Positions 25,696-35,047 are shown, counted from the first letter of the stretch. The stretch is DNA of 64,000 nucleotides from GCA-2687025 sp964473525 (GCA_964473525.1 CAYYPK010000020.1:61610-125609); one strand, 5' to 3'. Made by a program: numbers and translations. The notes: generated by a model from the sequence alone, not told the origin.

Positions 25696-27528
25696 TCAGT
25701 GCGGCTGGCGGTCGTGAAGGTGCTTGTATATCCGTTGCGCCACCGGCCGCGTGATACTGCGCACGGCGAGGAGTTCGTCGAGAGACGCGCGACGCACGCC
25801 GTCGATGTCGCCAAAGTGCTTCAGAAGAGCCTGCTTGCGCCGGTCACCGACGTGCGGGATCTCGTCCAGGACCGACTGCGTCATACGCTTGTCCCGCAGA
25901 CGGCGCAGGTAGTTGATCGCGAATCGGTGAGCTTCGTTGCGGATGTGCTGCACCATGTGCAGCGTAGGGTTCTGCTTGCTCAGGATGATGGGCTCGGACT
26001 GGTCCGGCAGGAAGATGTGCTCGAACCGCTTGGCGAGCCCGAACCGCGGCTGCTGTGTGTATTCCACGTCGATGAGCGCGTCCGACGCGGCGCCGAGTTG
26101 CCCCTTACCCCCGTCGATGATGATGAGGCTGGGCATGACCGCGCCTTCGGCGATGCCCCGCGAGAAGCGCCGCGTGATGACCTGCTTCATCGCCGCGTAG
26201 TCGTCCGGCCCCTCGATGTCGCGCACCCTGAAGCGGCGATACTCCGACCGCGCGGGCTCGCCGTCCTCGAACACGACCATGGAGCCGACGATGATGTCGG
26301 AGCCGAAATTCGAGATGTCGTACGCCTCGATGCGCGCTGGCATGCGGTCGAGGTTGCAGATCTCCATCAGTTCGCGTAGCGCGGGATTCTCTCCCGCGGA
26401 GCCGACCACGTTCACCTGGCGTTGCTGGAGGATCGTCTCGGCGTTGCGTGACGCCAGCTCCGCCATGTCGTGCTTGCGCCCGCGCGTTGGCACGTAGAGG
26501 GTGACGCGGCCCTCCCGCTTCTCGGACAGCCACGCTTCGATGGTCTCGTGCATGTCTGGGGCGCTCTGGAGCACCACGGTGCGAGGCACGAAGGATGCCT
26601 CCGCGTAGTACTGCGGCACGAACGCCGACAGGACGGCGCCGGCGTCAGCGGCGTCGACGTCGGTGAGGAAGAAGTGCTCGCGCTCGACGAGCTTGCCCCC
26701 ACGTATCATGAGAACCTGCGCGCACGCCGTGCCTCCAACTACGGCGCACCCGACGGCGTCGTAGTCCTCGTCGCTCACGGAGTCCATGCGCTGCTGATGC
26801 GTGCCGCGTTCGACCGCGTCGATTCTGTCCCTCAGCACGGCGGCGCGCTCGTAGTCCAGATTCTCGGCGGCGACCGCCATGCGGGCTCTGAGCTCGTCGA
26901 CCAGCGCCTTCGTCCTGCCCCCGAGGAAGAGCATCACGTCGTCCACGATGTCCGAGTAGTCCTCGAGCGAGCACATATCCGCGCACGGGCCGGGGCAGCG
27001 ACCGATGTGGAAGTCAAGACACACGCGGTGCCGGTTGCCCCGCTCCTTCAGTTGGAGCGCGCACGTGCGAATCGGGAAGAGACGCGTAAGTTGCTTGAGG
27101 GTCTCGCGTGTCGCCATCGCGTGCACGAACGGCCCGAAGTACTTGCTGCCATCCTGCTGGACATCGCGGGTGACGGAAATCGCCGGGTAGGGATCGTCCA
27201 TGGTCACCCGAATGTACGGGTACCGCTTATCGTCCTTCAGCTTGATGTTGTACCGCGGTTGGTACTGCTTGATGAGGTTGTTCTCGAGGATCAACGCATC
27301 GACCGCGGTCGACGCGTGGAGCACCTCGATGTCCTGCACGTGGGGCAGGAGGGCGCCGATCGTGCTGGCGTGGGGCTCGCTGCCCGCCTGGAAATACGAC
27401 CGGACGCGGGCGCGGAGAGACTTCGCCTTGCCGACGTACAGCACATCCCCACCGCGCCCCTTCATCAGGTAGACGCCCGGAGACGGCGGCAGGTTCGCCA
27501 ACGTGGTTCGCAGGTGCTCGTACGCCAT
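25696..27528 (-). CDS. uvrC: Excinuclease ABC subunit C
   Basis: A nuclease of 610 aa that makes both incisions in nucleotide excision repair. The ATG at 27528 is chosen over one 45 nt upstream because GGAGGAA lies just before it and the protein then begins directly with the GIY-YIG domain (PPSPGVYLMKGRGGDVLYVGKAKSLRARVRSYF). The cysteine cluster C-x-D-x-H-x6-C (VCLDFHIGRCPGPC) follows, then a UVR motif (MAVAAENLDYERAAVLRDRIDAVE). The RNase H-like endonuclease domain has IEAYDISNFGSDIIVGSMV and LIIIDGGKGQLGAA. Tandem helix-hairpin-helix motifs are at the end (LDEIPHVGDRRKQALLKHFG). A TATAAT box lies 19 bp upstream of the start. Confidence 0.97.
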   Translation of the reverse strand: MAYEHLRTTLANLPPSPGVYLMKGRGGDVLYVGKAKSLRARVRSYFQAGSEPHASTIGALLPHVQDIEVLHASTAVDALILENNLIKQYQPRYNIKLKDDKRYPYIRVTMDDPYPAISVTRDVQQDGSKYFGPFVHAMATRETLKQLTRLFPIRTCALQLKERGNRHRVCLDFHIGRCPGPCADMCSLEDYSDIVDDVMLFLGGRTKALVDELRARMAVAAENLDYERAAVLRDRIDAVERGTHQQRMDSVSDEDYDAVGCAVVGGTACAQVLMIRGGKLVEREHFFLTDVDAADAGAVLSAFVPQYYAEASFVPRTVVLQSAPDMHETIEAWLSEKREGRVTLYVPTRGRKHDMAELASRNAETILQQRQVNVVGSAGENPALRELMEICNLDRMPARIEAYDISNFGSDIIVGSMVVFEDGEPARSEYRRFRVRDIEGPDDYAAMKQVITRRFSRGIAEGAVMPSLIIIDGGKGQLGAASDALIDVEYTQQPRFGLAKRFEHIFLPDQSEPIILSKQNPTLHMVQHIRNEAHRFAINYLRRLRDKRMTQSVLDEIPHVGDRRKQALLKHFGDIDGVRRASLDELLAVRSITRPVAQRIYKHLHDRQPH

Positions 27529-27546
27529 GATTCCTCCGACGCCGGG

Positions 27547-27552
27547 ATTATA
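27547..27552 (-). promoter_or_regulatory. Possible -10 box for uvrC
   Basis: On the minus strand the sequence reads TATAAT, a perfect consensus -10, 18 bp upstream of the uvrC ATG, with the GGAGGAA ribosome site between them. No good -35 is visible at 16-18 bp. Confidence 0.35.
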
Positions 27553-27677
27553 CTCCAGCGGCGTGACCGCCATCTGTGCTGCAAGGTCGCGCGGTTTCGC
27601 GTTGTGTCAACGTCCCGCGCGGAGTAACGCCGCCCACGGAGCCGCCCCGCCGCGGGGAACGGCCGAGAGCTTGGCCA

Positions 27678-27706
27678 TCGACCACCCGCCGCGCGCGGTG
27701 TACAAT
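27678..27706 (+). promoter_or_regulatory. Possible sigma70-type promoter for the M20 peptidase gene
   Basis: TCGACC (27678-27683, 4 of 6 matches to TTGACA) is followed after exactly 17 bp by TACAAT (27701-27706, 5 of 6 matches to TATAAT). It ends 34 bp before the ATG at 27741. The spacing and position are good, and it is among the most convincing promoters in the window. Confidence 0.45.
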
Positions 27707-27740
27707 CGGCGTCAGATCTACTTCCCCATGGGGCGCCAGC

Positions 27741-28979
27741 ATGCCAACCTACGCCGAGTACATCAGCAACCATGCCGACGAACTGACCGAGATGCTGCGA
27801 CAGTTCGTCGCCGTGCCAACGGTGAACCCGCCAGGGCGCAACTACGCCCAGATGGTCGACCTTCTCGCGGACAAGTGCGCCGGGTTGTCGATGTCGACCG
27901 AGATCCTGGAAGTCCCGACGGCCGAGGCGCAGCGGGTCGTGCCGCACGCCGACGAGTACCCGCGACTGAACCTCATTGCCCGCTGGGACGTGGGCGCGGA
28001 GCGCACCGTCCATTTCAACTCGCACTACGATGTCGTGCCCGTATCGCAGGGATGGAGCCGCGATCCCTTCGACCCTTCGGTGCAGGGGCAGTGGCTCTAC
28101 GGTCGCGGGTCCGACGACATGAAGGACTCCATAGCGGCGACGCTCATGGCCATCGAGGCGCTCCAGACGACGGGCGTCGCGCCTGCGTTCAACGTCGAGT
28201 GCTCGTTCACGGCGGACGAGGAGATAGGTGGCGACCTTGGCGCCGGCTACATCGCCAAGCACGGACACATCTACGCCGACTACATCGTGAATTGCGAGGG
28301 CGGCACGGGCCGCGACATTGGCTGCGGCCACAACGGCGTGCTGTGGCTCGAGATCACCGTACACGGCAAGGCGGCGCACGCTTCCCGCCCGGACAGCGGC
28401 CTGAACGCGTTCGAGAAGATGGCGGAGCTGGCGCTGCGTCTCCGGTCGCTGAAGAACCGCTTCGCAACGTCGACCCGCGCGTTCACGACGCCCAGCGGCG
28501 CGACGCGAGGCCCGACGATGAGCATGGGCGGAGTGTTCGGCGGCACCGAGGGCGACAAGGAGAATACCGTGCCGGCGCGCGCGGTCTTCACGATCGACCG
28601 GCGCATCCTACCGAACGAAACGCTGAAGGGGGCCGAGGGCGAACTGCGCGATGCCATCTCCGAGGCGTGCGACGCCATAGCCGACCTGAAGGTGGACGTC
28701 AGGCGCACCCTCGGCATCGAGCCGTGTCAGGTCGACCACGAGCATCCGTTCGCGCAGGCGTTTGGGAAGGCCGTGCGGACTGTGCGTAGGAGCCCCATGC
28801 AGTACAGCGTGACGACGGGCTTTACCGACCTGCATTTCCTCGTCCAGGGCGGCAAGCCAGGCGTCGGCTACGGACCACGCGGTCGCGGCGCCCACGGCGC
28901 GAACGAGCGCGTGCAGATCCCAGACCTCGTGCAGACGGCGAAGATATACGCGGAGTTCATGGCGAACGCGGAGTTCTAA
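27741..28979 (+). CDS. M20-family metallopeptidase (ArgE/DapE-like deacylase)
   Basis: A protein of 412 aa from the ATG at 27741. Two-zinc hydrolases of this family remove acyl or amino-acyl groups from amino acids and peptides. Metal and catalytic residues are visible: His in VHFNSHYDVVP, bridging Asp in YGRGSDDMKD, the catalytic Glu pair in FTADEEIGGDLG, Glu in IVNCEGGTG, and His near the end in GPRGRGAHGANERV. The dimerisation domain carries HGKAAHASRPDSGLNAFEKM. The closest functional classes are acetylornithine deacetylase and succinyl-diaminopimelate desuccinylase, but no neighbouring arg or dap gene supports a specific choice. Confidence 0.9.
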   Translation: MPTYAEYISNHADELTEMLRQFVAVPTVNPPGRNYAQMVDLLADKCAGLSMSTEILEVPTAEAQRVVPHADEYPRLNLIARWDVGAERTVHFNSHYDVVPVSQGWSRDPFDPSVQGQWLYGRGSDDMKDSIAATLMAIEALQTTGVAPAFNVECSFTADEEIGGDLGAGYIAKHGHIYADYIVNCEGGTGRDIGCGHNGVLWLEITVHGKAAHASRPDSGLNAFEKMAELALRLRSLKNRFATSTRAFTTPSGATRGPTMSMGGVFGGTEGDKENTVPARAVFTIDRRILPNETLKGAEGELRDAISEACDAIADLKVDVRRTLGIEPCQVDHEHPFAQAFGKAVRTVRRSPMQYSVTTGFTDLHFLVQGGKPGVGYGPRGRGAHGANERVQIPDLVQTAKIYAEFMANAEF

Positions 28980-30637
28980 CGCGCATCGAACAGCCAGCTC
29001 CGCGTCTTTCCCTTGCCCTCAACGACTTCGACTGTCTGACCTGCCGCCAACGCGCTGAACCTGTATGAGCGGCCGGACGCGAAGGTCACGTCCACGCGCA
29101 GCGCCTCAACGGCCGTCCCCAGCCCGAAGGTAAGAGAGGCGTCGCTGTGCGAGCAGTAGCTGCCTCCGGCGCGCGTGGTCTGTGTCTGCACGCCCGCCTC
29201 GGTTTCGAGAGTGACTCTGGCGCCGGCCGCGTCGACGCGCCCACGGTCACCGCGTAGGATGAACCGCAGAACCGCGCCCACGTCGCTGTCGTTTCGGTAC
29301 ACGCGGGCTGGGCCGCCGTTAGACGCGACGACGATGTCTAGATCACCGTCGTCGTCGAGGTCGCCGTACGCCGCGCCCCGCCCGACTAGCCGGTCTGTGA
29401 GCCCCGCCGTGGCTGCAACATCGACGAAGCGGGCGCCGCTGTCCGCGTTGAGGAACAGGTGGGGTGGCTGCTCGTATCGCACCTTCTCCTGCACGGCGTT
29501 GATGTCGTTCTCGACGTGCCCGTTTGCCACGAAGAGGTCGGGCCAGCCGTCCAGGTCGGCGTCGAAGAAGAAGCAGCCGAACGCGAGTGTAAGGAAGGAC
29601 GCCGCCCCCATCTGCGTCGGCGCCGCCATGTCGATAAACAGGCCGTTCCCCTCGTTGTGCAGTAGGCTGATCATCTCGTTGGAGAAGTTCCCGACAGCCA
29701 GGCTTGGGCGTCCACTGCGGTCGAAGTCGGCGACGTCGACACCCATCCCGGCACGGGCGATGCCACTCTCGTCGAAGGCGACGCCGGCGAGCATGCCGAT
29801 CTCCTCGAACGTGCCACTGCCGGTGTTCTCGTAGAGTTTATCCGGTTCGGTGTCGTTCGAGACGAAGATGTCGACGAAGCCGTCGCCGTTGTGGTCGAAG
29901 CCCACGACGCCCAGACTCTTGCCGGTGGGGTCGTGGATGCCCGCCGGCTTCGACACGTCCGTGAACGTGCCGCCGCCGTTGTTGCGGTAGAGGATGTCAG
30001 CGACGCCGTTGTAAGACTCCGGCGTGCAGTAGGACTTGTTGACGCCGTCGAGCGTGCAGTAGATGTCGTTCTCGACCGACCAGTCCACGTAGTTGCAGAC
30101 GTACAGGTCCAGTAGCCCGTCGGCGTTGTAGTCCAGCCACGCCGCGCTTGCCCCCATCGCCGCGGAGCCGAGGCCTGCCTCCTGGGTCACGTCGGTGAAG
30201 ACCGCATCGCCGTCGTTGCGGAAGAGCCGGTCGGAACCCAGGCAGGTCAAGTACACGTCGCTGTCGCCGTCGCGATCGTAGTCGCCGACCGCCACACCGA
30301 GCCCGTACACCGACGTGTCGAAGCCTGAGCCGACGGTCTGATCGACGAACAGGCCGCCCACGTTGCGGTAGAACGCGGCCGTCGCGTCCTCGCCACGCGC
30401 CTGCCCCGGCCACGACGTGGAGTTGACGAACAGGAGGTCGAGGTCGTCGTCTCCGTCGGCGTCGAACACCGCGACCCCGCTGCCCATCGTCTCGGGCAGG
30501 TACTTGTCTCCCGCAGCGCCGTTCGTATGCGTGAAGTCGATGCCCCACTCGTCGGTCACGTCCGTGAATGCCACGTCGGCGCGCGCCACGACCGCGGCGA
30601 GCAGACCGACGGCGATGAGGCACGCTCTTCTATTCAA
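28976..30637 (-). CDS. CRTAC1-family FG-GAP/VCBS repeat protein with ASPIC/UnbV domain (second copy)
   Basis: A protein of 553 aa from a TTG at 30637 that overlaps the preceding stop (TTGAATAG). The start is supported by the signal peptide MNRRACLIAVGLLAAVVARA. The repeats carry Asp-rich Ca-binding loops (FDADGDDDLDLLFVN, GDYDRDGDSDVYLTC, LDYNADGLLDLYVCN, FDHNGDGFVDIFVSND, GDLDDDGDLDIVVASN). A C-terminal ASPIC/UnbV domain follows (AGARVTLETEAGVQTQTTRAGGSYCSHSD, VDVTFASGRSYRF). It has the same architecture as the 10326-11990 protein but only moderate identity. It is the last gene of the cytochrome-deacetylase-hydrolase unit and converges on the M20 gene with a 4-nt overlap. It is probably exported, and its ligand is unknown. 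Confidence 0.9.
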   Translation of the reverse strand: MNRRACLIAVGLLAAVVARADVAFTDVTDEWGIDFTHTNGAAGDKYLPETMGSGVAVFDADGDDDLDLLFVNSTSWPGQARGEDATAAFYRNVGGLFVDQTVGSGFDTSVYGLGVAVGDYDRDGDSDVYLTCLGSDRLFRNDGDAVFTDVTQEAGLGSAAMGASAAWLDYNADGLLDLYVCNYVDWSVENDIYCTLDGVNKSYCTPESYNGVADILYRNNGGGTFTDVSKPAGIHDPTGKSLGVVGFDHNGDGFVDIFVSNDTEPDKLYENTGSGTFEEIGMLAGVAFDESGIARAGMGVDVADFDRSGRPSLAVGNFSNEMISLLHNEGNGLFIDMAAPTQMGAASFLTLAFGCFFFDADLDGWPDLFVANGHVENDINAVQEKVRYEQPPHLFLNADSGARFVDVAATAGLTDRLVGRGAAYGDLDDDGDLDIVVASNGGPARVYRNDSDVGAVLRFILRGDRGRVDAAGARVTLETEAGVQTQTTRAGGSYCSHSDASLTFGLGTAVEALRVDVTFASGRSYRFSALAAGQTVEVVEGKGKTRSWLFDAR

Positions 30638-31340
30638 GGGTCTGACCCGGGTCGAGCGCGATGATCTCCACGTCGAGGCCGGCTGCCTCGGCCCGGAGCT
30701 GTTCCGGCGTGCCGGTCAGCAGGTCGAACGTGCCGTGGTGGATCGGCAGGACGACCTTCGGACGGATAAGCTCGATCGCCTTCGCCGCCTCGCGCGGACC
30801 CATCGTGAACCTATCGCCGATAGGAAGCATCGCCAGGTCCGGCTGGTACAGGTCGCCTATAAGCGCCATGTCGCCGAAGAGAGCCGTATCGCCAGCGTGG
30901 TAGGCGCGGTGCCCGTTCGGGAACTCGATGACGAAGCCAGCCGCCTCTCCCGCAGGGGTGAGGGAGCCGTCGTCCTCGGTGATGGTCGAGCTGTGGAACG
31001 CGTGCGTCATTGTCACGGCGAGGCCGTTCACCTCCACCGTCCCTCCCTTGTTCATCGGGCTGAAGTTCGTGGCGCCCTTAGCCTCGAGATACTGGTATAT
31101 CTCGAAGATGCACACAACCATGGGTTGATGCTCCAGGCACAACGCCACGGCGTCCGAGAAGTGATCCATGTGTCCGTGCGTGATGAGGAGCGTGTCGACG
31201 CGGTCGAACGTCTTGTGTTCGTCGGGACACACGGGGCTTGCGCTTAGGAACGGGTCGATGACGACGACCTGATCGTCGTAGTCGATCCTGAAGGTCGAGT
31301 GCCCCAGCCACGTGATGCGGATGCCGTTGTCGAGCGCCAT
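30630..31340 (-). CDS. UPF0173-type metal-dependent hydrolase (metallo-beta-lactamase fold)
   Basis: A protein of 236 aa with the features of the UlaG/UPF0173 group of MBL-fold hydrolases: N-terminal ITWLGHSTFRIDYDDQVVVIDPFL, the metal motif THGHMDHFSD (HxHxDH), AYHAGDTALFGDM for the later metal Asp, and VVLPIHHGTFD for the last His. All ligands appear present, so it should be active. The substrate is unknown; characterised relatives include lactonases and phosphodiesterases. There is no signal peptide. It follows the PIG-L gene by 12 bp and overlaps the CRTAC1 start by 8 nt. Confidence 0.92.
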   Translation of the reverse strand: MALDNGIRITWLGHSTFRIDYDDQVVVIDPFLSASPVCPDEHKTFDRVDTLLITHGHMDHFSDAVALCLEHQPMVVCIFEIYQYLEAKGATNFSPMNKGGTVEVNGLAVTMTHAFHSSTITEDDGSLTPAGEAAGFVIEFPNGHRAYHAGDTALFGDMALIGDLYQPDLAMLPIGDRFTMGPREAAKAIELIRPKVVLPIHHGTFDLLTGTPEQLRAEAAGLDVEIIALDPGQTLE

Positions 31341-31352
31341 GCGACGTCCCTC

Positions 31353-32174
31353 CTACGACGCGAAGAACGGGAACAGCGTGTCCAAGTTGTCGTCGGTGAG
31401 CGCCGAGCCGTATTCGCACGCCTCGAACGCCTCTGCATACTGAACGGCGCCGCCACGCTCGTCGCCATACAGCTCGACGAGCTTGCCCCGCCACCTGTCC
31501 GCCGCGCTGCGTCGGCCCCAACGCCCGGACAACCACTCCCGCCGTGCAGCCTCGCCCTCGGGCACGTCCTCGAGGTATCCGCCGTTGTATGGCAGCCACT
31601 CGTAGACCTGCGACGTGTGGCAGTGCAGCATGTCGATCTTCTGCTCGTGGACGGCGCCCACATCCACGACGACAGTCGGGTCGAAGGGCGTGGGCTTCTG
31701 GAACCCGTCGCTCAGGTAGGCGATGACCGGGTTGCGGCGCATGTGCGGCACGTCGGCGCACACGTTCGGCACCGTCACCATGTACGCTGAGTCCTGCACG
31801 AGTATGGACGTGTACCGGTGGTCGGGGTGGTAGTCGTTGGGTCGGTGGGTCAGGATGAGGTCGGGATCGAACTCGCGAATGAGGCGGATGATGTCCTTGC
31901 GGACGTCGAGCGTGGGTTCGAGCTCGCCGTCGTGGTTGTCGAGCGTGATGTACTCGATGCCGGCGACTTCGCCCGCGGAGCGCGCCTCGAAGGCTCGACG
32001 CCGCGCCAACGCGGCCCCACCTTCGTCCTGGTGGCCGGCGTCGCCGTTCGTGACGGACACGAACTTCACGCGGTGTCCGAGCGCCGCCCACATGATGGCG
32101 ACGCCGCCTGCCTTGATGTCGCAGTCGTCGGGGTGCGCCCCGAAGACCATGATCCCGAGAGGGTCAGAACTCAT
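31353..32174 (-). CDS. PIG-L (LmbE) family deacetylase
   Basis: A zinc-dependent N-deacetylase of 273 aa. The N-terminal motif VFGAHPDDCDIKAGG carries the metal His and Asp-Asp, and ILTHRPNDYHPDHRYT supplies the second His/Asp group. VTNGDAGHQ and ARRRAFEARSAGEVAGI are typical. Family members deacetylate N-acetylglucosamine-linked substrates such as GlcNAc-PI, mycothiol and bacillithiol precursors, or antibiotics. In Poribacteria and Planctomycetes many act on unknown sugars. The ATG overlaps the cytochrome-gene stop by 4 nt (ATGA), and the UPF0173 gene follows 12 bp later. Confidence 0.92.
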   Translation of the reverse strand: MSSDPLGIMVFGAHPDDCDIKAGGVAIMWAALGHRVKFVSVTNGDAGHQDEGGAALARRRAFEARSAGEVAGIEYITLDNHDGELEPTLDVRKDIIRLIREFDPDLILTHRPNDYHPDHRYTSILVQDSAYMVTVPNVCADVPHMRRNPVIAYLSDGFQKPTPFDPTVVVDVGAVHEQKIDMLHCHTSQVYEWLPYNGGYLEDVPEGEAARREWLSGRWGRRSAADRWRGKLVELYGDERGGAVQYAEAFEACEYGSALTDDNLDTLFPFFAS

Positions 32175-35047
32175 CGCGGCGCTCCTTCGTCAGCTGTGCT
32201 CTGTGCCGTCTGGTTCGCGGCGGCCGCCCATGCTTCAGGAGCCATGCCCGGCCGCGTCATGTGGTAGTGCTCGCGGATCGCCTGCCGCTCGAGGTTCAAA
32301 TGCGGGTACTTCCTGCGCGCGGCGCCAGTGATCGCCTGCGAGGATTCGTCGGCCTTGAAGCGCCGGTAGAACGCCTGGTGTCGTCGCGCTGCCTCTCGGT
32401 CACCGGCTCCCTGGTAGCACAGCATGAGGTTGTAGTGCGCCATCAGGTTCTCAGGGTCGACGCCGAGCGTCGTCTCGAACGCCTCGATCGCCTGCCCAAA
32501 CTCGCGCTGGAGGAACAGTGCATGCCCCATGCTGTTCAGGACGCGCCCGTCCAGTGGGTACTGCTCGCGCACGATGCGGAGCTCCGCGAGCGCGGCGTCG
32601 AGATCCCCTCGCCGCCGGTGGACCTGCGCCATGAAGTAGTGCGCTTTACCTCGATGCGGGTTGTCCGGTGGCGTGGCGGACAGCAACCGGATCGCTTCCT
32701 GGAGATGCAAGGCCGCCCCGTCCACATCGCCCTCCTGCAACGCCGCCCGCGCGACGTTGACCCAGCCGTCGGCGTAGTCCGGCTCCAGGCGTGTGACCTT
32801 GGCGAAGACCTCCCGAGCTCCCCGCAGGTCTCCTTGCAGCAGTAGCCCAATGCCGTAGTCGTTCCACCGTTCGCGGTGCGCCCGCGTCTCGACCGTAGTG
32901 GGCGGCGCCGGGTCGGCAGCCGCGTCGAGGACACGCACGGTGGCCGAGTCCTGCGCGATGCGGATGATCGGCAGCGTGGGTATACCCTTGATCTCGCCCG
33001 CGACGTCGCTCGTGTCGCCGGTGAACTCCCAGCGCCGGCTGTCGTGGTCGCGTCCGTAAGACGCGCCGTCGGCAGGCACGCCAGCGTAGGCGAACTGCGT
33101 GTTGAAGCGGTCGAACTTGCGGTAGTAGAGCTTCGCCTCTACCTGGAGTTCGGAGCCGCAGTCGTCTGGCACGTCGAGGCGGAAGTGCACCGTGTCCGCC
33201 GCTCCCGGCGGGATGCCGCGCGCGTACAGCAGCGTTCTCGCGGCCCAGGCGTTCCGCTTGTTGATGACGTTGCCAGCGGCGTCCAGAAGGACGGCGCGGT
33301 AGAAGTGCGCCCCGCGGTCGACGCTGCCGTCGGCTTCGATGCCGCCCGAGTGCAGTATCACCCGGCCGGTCTCGTCGCGGGCGACCAGTTCCACCCACAC
33401 GTCGAACGCGTCGAACGTCCCGCCCGGGAAGCGGTGGCCAACCCCACGGGTGCGGACGACTACCGACAGCCGCGCCGAGTCGCCACGCCGGATCGAGGCA
33501 TCCACCACTCCCAGCGGCGCGGTCAGCTGACTGACGTCCGTCGCCGCCCCGCCAGACGCGCCGCTAACGAGCCCGGTCTCATCGCCGGACAGCGTGAACG
33601 CGCGCTGTCCTCCGCCGCTCGCCGGAGCCGCCTCGCCCGTCGCCTCGCCGACCGTAAGTCCGAAGATATCCAGCGTGACGATGTTCGCCTGGAGGAAATC
33701 CGTCGTCGCCTGTTGCTGCTCCCGCTGGCGCCAGGCGTGAGGCAGGGCCGTGTTCGCTGCGGGGAAGCGGTGCGAATGCACCTGGCCATCGATGTTCGCC
33801 GCGTCTTCCGACGGCAGCAGTGGCATGTGGCAGTCCGCGCACTCCATGGGCTTCGCCGGGTAGTAGAACGCCAGGGCGCCGCGTCCCGAGACGCCGCTGG
33901 AGTGCCAGGCGTCGTACTCGTTGAAGCCCCTGATCCACCGGAAGTCGTTCACCGGCGCGTCGAGGTGCACCTTGTGGCACGTCGAGCAGAACTCAGACGA
34001 CTGATCCGTGTGGAACGGCTTCATGAACGTCTTCGCGTGCGGAGCTGGATCCAGCTTCACGATGTAGTCGTGCAGCGCCTTCAACAGCGGGTTTTCGACC
34101 GACGCGAACCGGTGCATAGCCGGGTATTCGTAGACCATGGAGTTGTTCCCCATGGTGCTCTTGACATGCGAGATGGAGTGGCAGGCGGCGCACCCAAGGC
34201 CCGCATGCGCCTCCGGCATGTCCATCTGCTCCGCCATCGGCTTGGTCCACTTGCCGCTGAGCAGAACCGCGGGATCGTGGCACCCCGCGCACCACTTCGA
34301 CGGCTCAATGTCGCCCTGCATCTCCTGCATGTACGTGATGGAGCTGCGGTACCACTGGTTGTTGAACGACGAGAACCGATGCGCGGACCCGAGCCACTGC
34401 TCGTAGATGTCTGGGTGGCAGCCCTTCTCACCGCAGCGCGCCGAATTCATGAAGAACTCGGAGGGGATGAACTCGCCGTCGGCCGTCTCCACCGAGGATG
34501 GGAAGAACGGACTCGCCTTGCCCCGGCTGTTCTCCGCCGCCATGTCCGCTGGCGGGAACGACGGATTCGCGATCCTCCCAGAACCGTACTTCGTGCCAGA
34601 GCCAGGGATCTCGCGTCGTTGGTTCTCCGGCAGCGCCGCGCAGACGCCCGCAATGGCAAGCGCGACGGCAAGCGCACATGCAGGCGCCCGCCAGCGGCCC
34701 CCACTCGTTGCGGCGACAAGCGGCACGGCCGCCGCCGCGAGGACCGACACCACGACGTGTGCGTTCACCAGCCCGCGGTAGGGAGTTGTGCCACCGAGAA
34801 CCGCGATGCCGATGCCTGTGAGGCCCGCGAGCGCGACCAGGCCAGCCGCGACTCTCCCTGTGCCGTTCCCGCGCGTCAAGGCTCTTGCGACGCGGCGCAC
34901 GACGAACGCGCAGAACACGATGCCCACCGCGAAGTGGGCGAGGACGACGGCTACATACGCGATGGCTGGATCGTCGCGGGCGAAGAGCCCGGCTCCGGTG
35001 AGCAGGAGTACAGCCCAAAGCGCGACGTGCCATCGCCGATCAAGCAT
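32171..35047 (-). CDS. Membrane-anchored pentahaem cytochrome c with C-terminal TPR repeats
   Basis: A protein of 958 aa. About four hydrophobic spans fill residues 1-140. A cytochrome region follows with canonical CxxCH haem sites at C253 (CAGCH), C286 (CAACH), C354 (CSTCH) and C403 (CADCH). There is also a CX4CH site at C205 (CGEKGCH). The layout resembles cytochrome c554-type multihaem proteins. Residues about 500-660 are beta-rich and unassigned. From about 690 to 920 there are five or so TPRs (GLLLQGDLRGAREVFAKVTRLEPDY and others). It probably transfers electrons at the outer face of the inner membrane while the TPRs dock partners. It is the first gene of a tight unit with PIG-L, UPF0173 and CRTAC1. 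Confidence 0.87.
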   Translation of the reverse strand: MLDRRWHVALWAVLLLTGAGLFARDDPAIAYVAVVLAHFAVGIVFCAFVVRRVARALTRGNGTGRVAAGLVALAGLTGIGIAVLGGTTPYRGLVNAHVVVSVLAAAAVPLVAATSGGRWRAPACALAVALAIAGVCAALPENQRREIPGSGTKYGSGRIANPSFPPADMAAENSRGKASPFFPSSVETADGEFIPSEFFMNSARCGEKGCHPDIYEQWLGSAHRFSSFNNQWYRSSITYMQEMQGDIEPSKWCAGCHDPAVLLSGKWTKPMAEQMDMPEAHAGLGCAACHSISHVKSTMGNNSMVYEYPAMHRFASVENPLLKALHDYIVKLDPAPHAKTFMKPFHTDQSSEFCSTCHKVHLDAPVNDFRWIRGFNEYDAWHSSGVSGRGALAFYYPAKPMECADCHMPLLPSEDAANIDGQVHSHRFPAANTALPHAWRQREQQQATTDFLQANIVTLDIFGLTVGEATGEAAPASGGGQRAFTLSGDETGLVSGASGGAATDVSQLTAPLGVVDASIRRGDSARLSVVVRTRGVGHRFPGGTFDAFDVWVELVARDETGRVILHSGGIEADGSVDRGAHFYRAVLLDAAGNVINKRNAWAARTLLYARGIPPGAADTVHFRLDVPDDCGSELQVEAKLYYRKFDRFNTQFAYAGVPADGASYGRDHDSRRWEFTGDTSDVAGEIKGIPTLPIIRIAQDSATVRVLDAAADPAPPTTVETRAHRERWNDYGIGLLLQGDLRGAREVFAKVTRLEPDYADGWVNVARAALQEGDVDGAALHLQEAIRLLSATPPDNPHRGKAHYFMAQVHRRRGDLDAALAELRIVREQYPLDGRVLNSMGHALFLQREFGQAIEAFETTLGVDPENLMAHYNLMLCYQGAGDREAARRHQAFYRRFKADESSQAITGAARRKYPHLNLERQAIREHYHMTRPGMAPEAWAAAANQTAQSTADEGAPR

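Noticed and set aside
26470..27627. A 385-codon plus-strand frame opposite uvrC
   Set aside because: Antisense to clear GIY-YIG and UVR motifs, with no ribosome site and a low-complexity translation.
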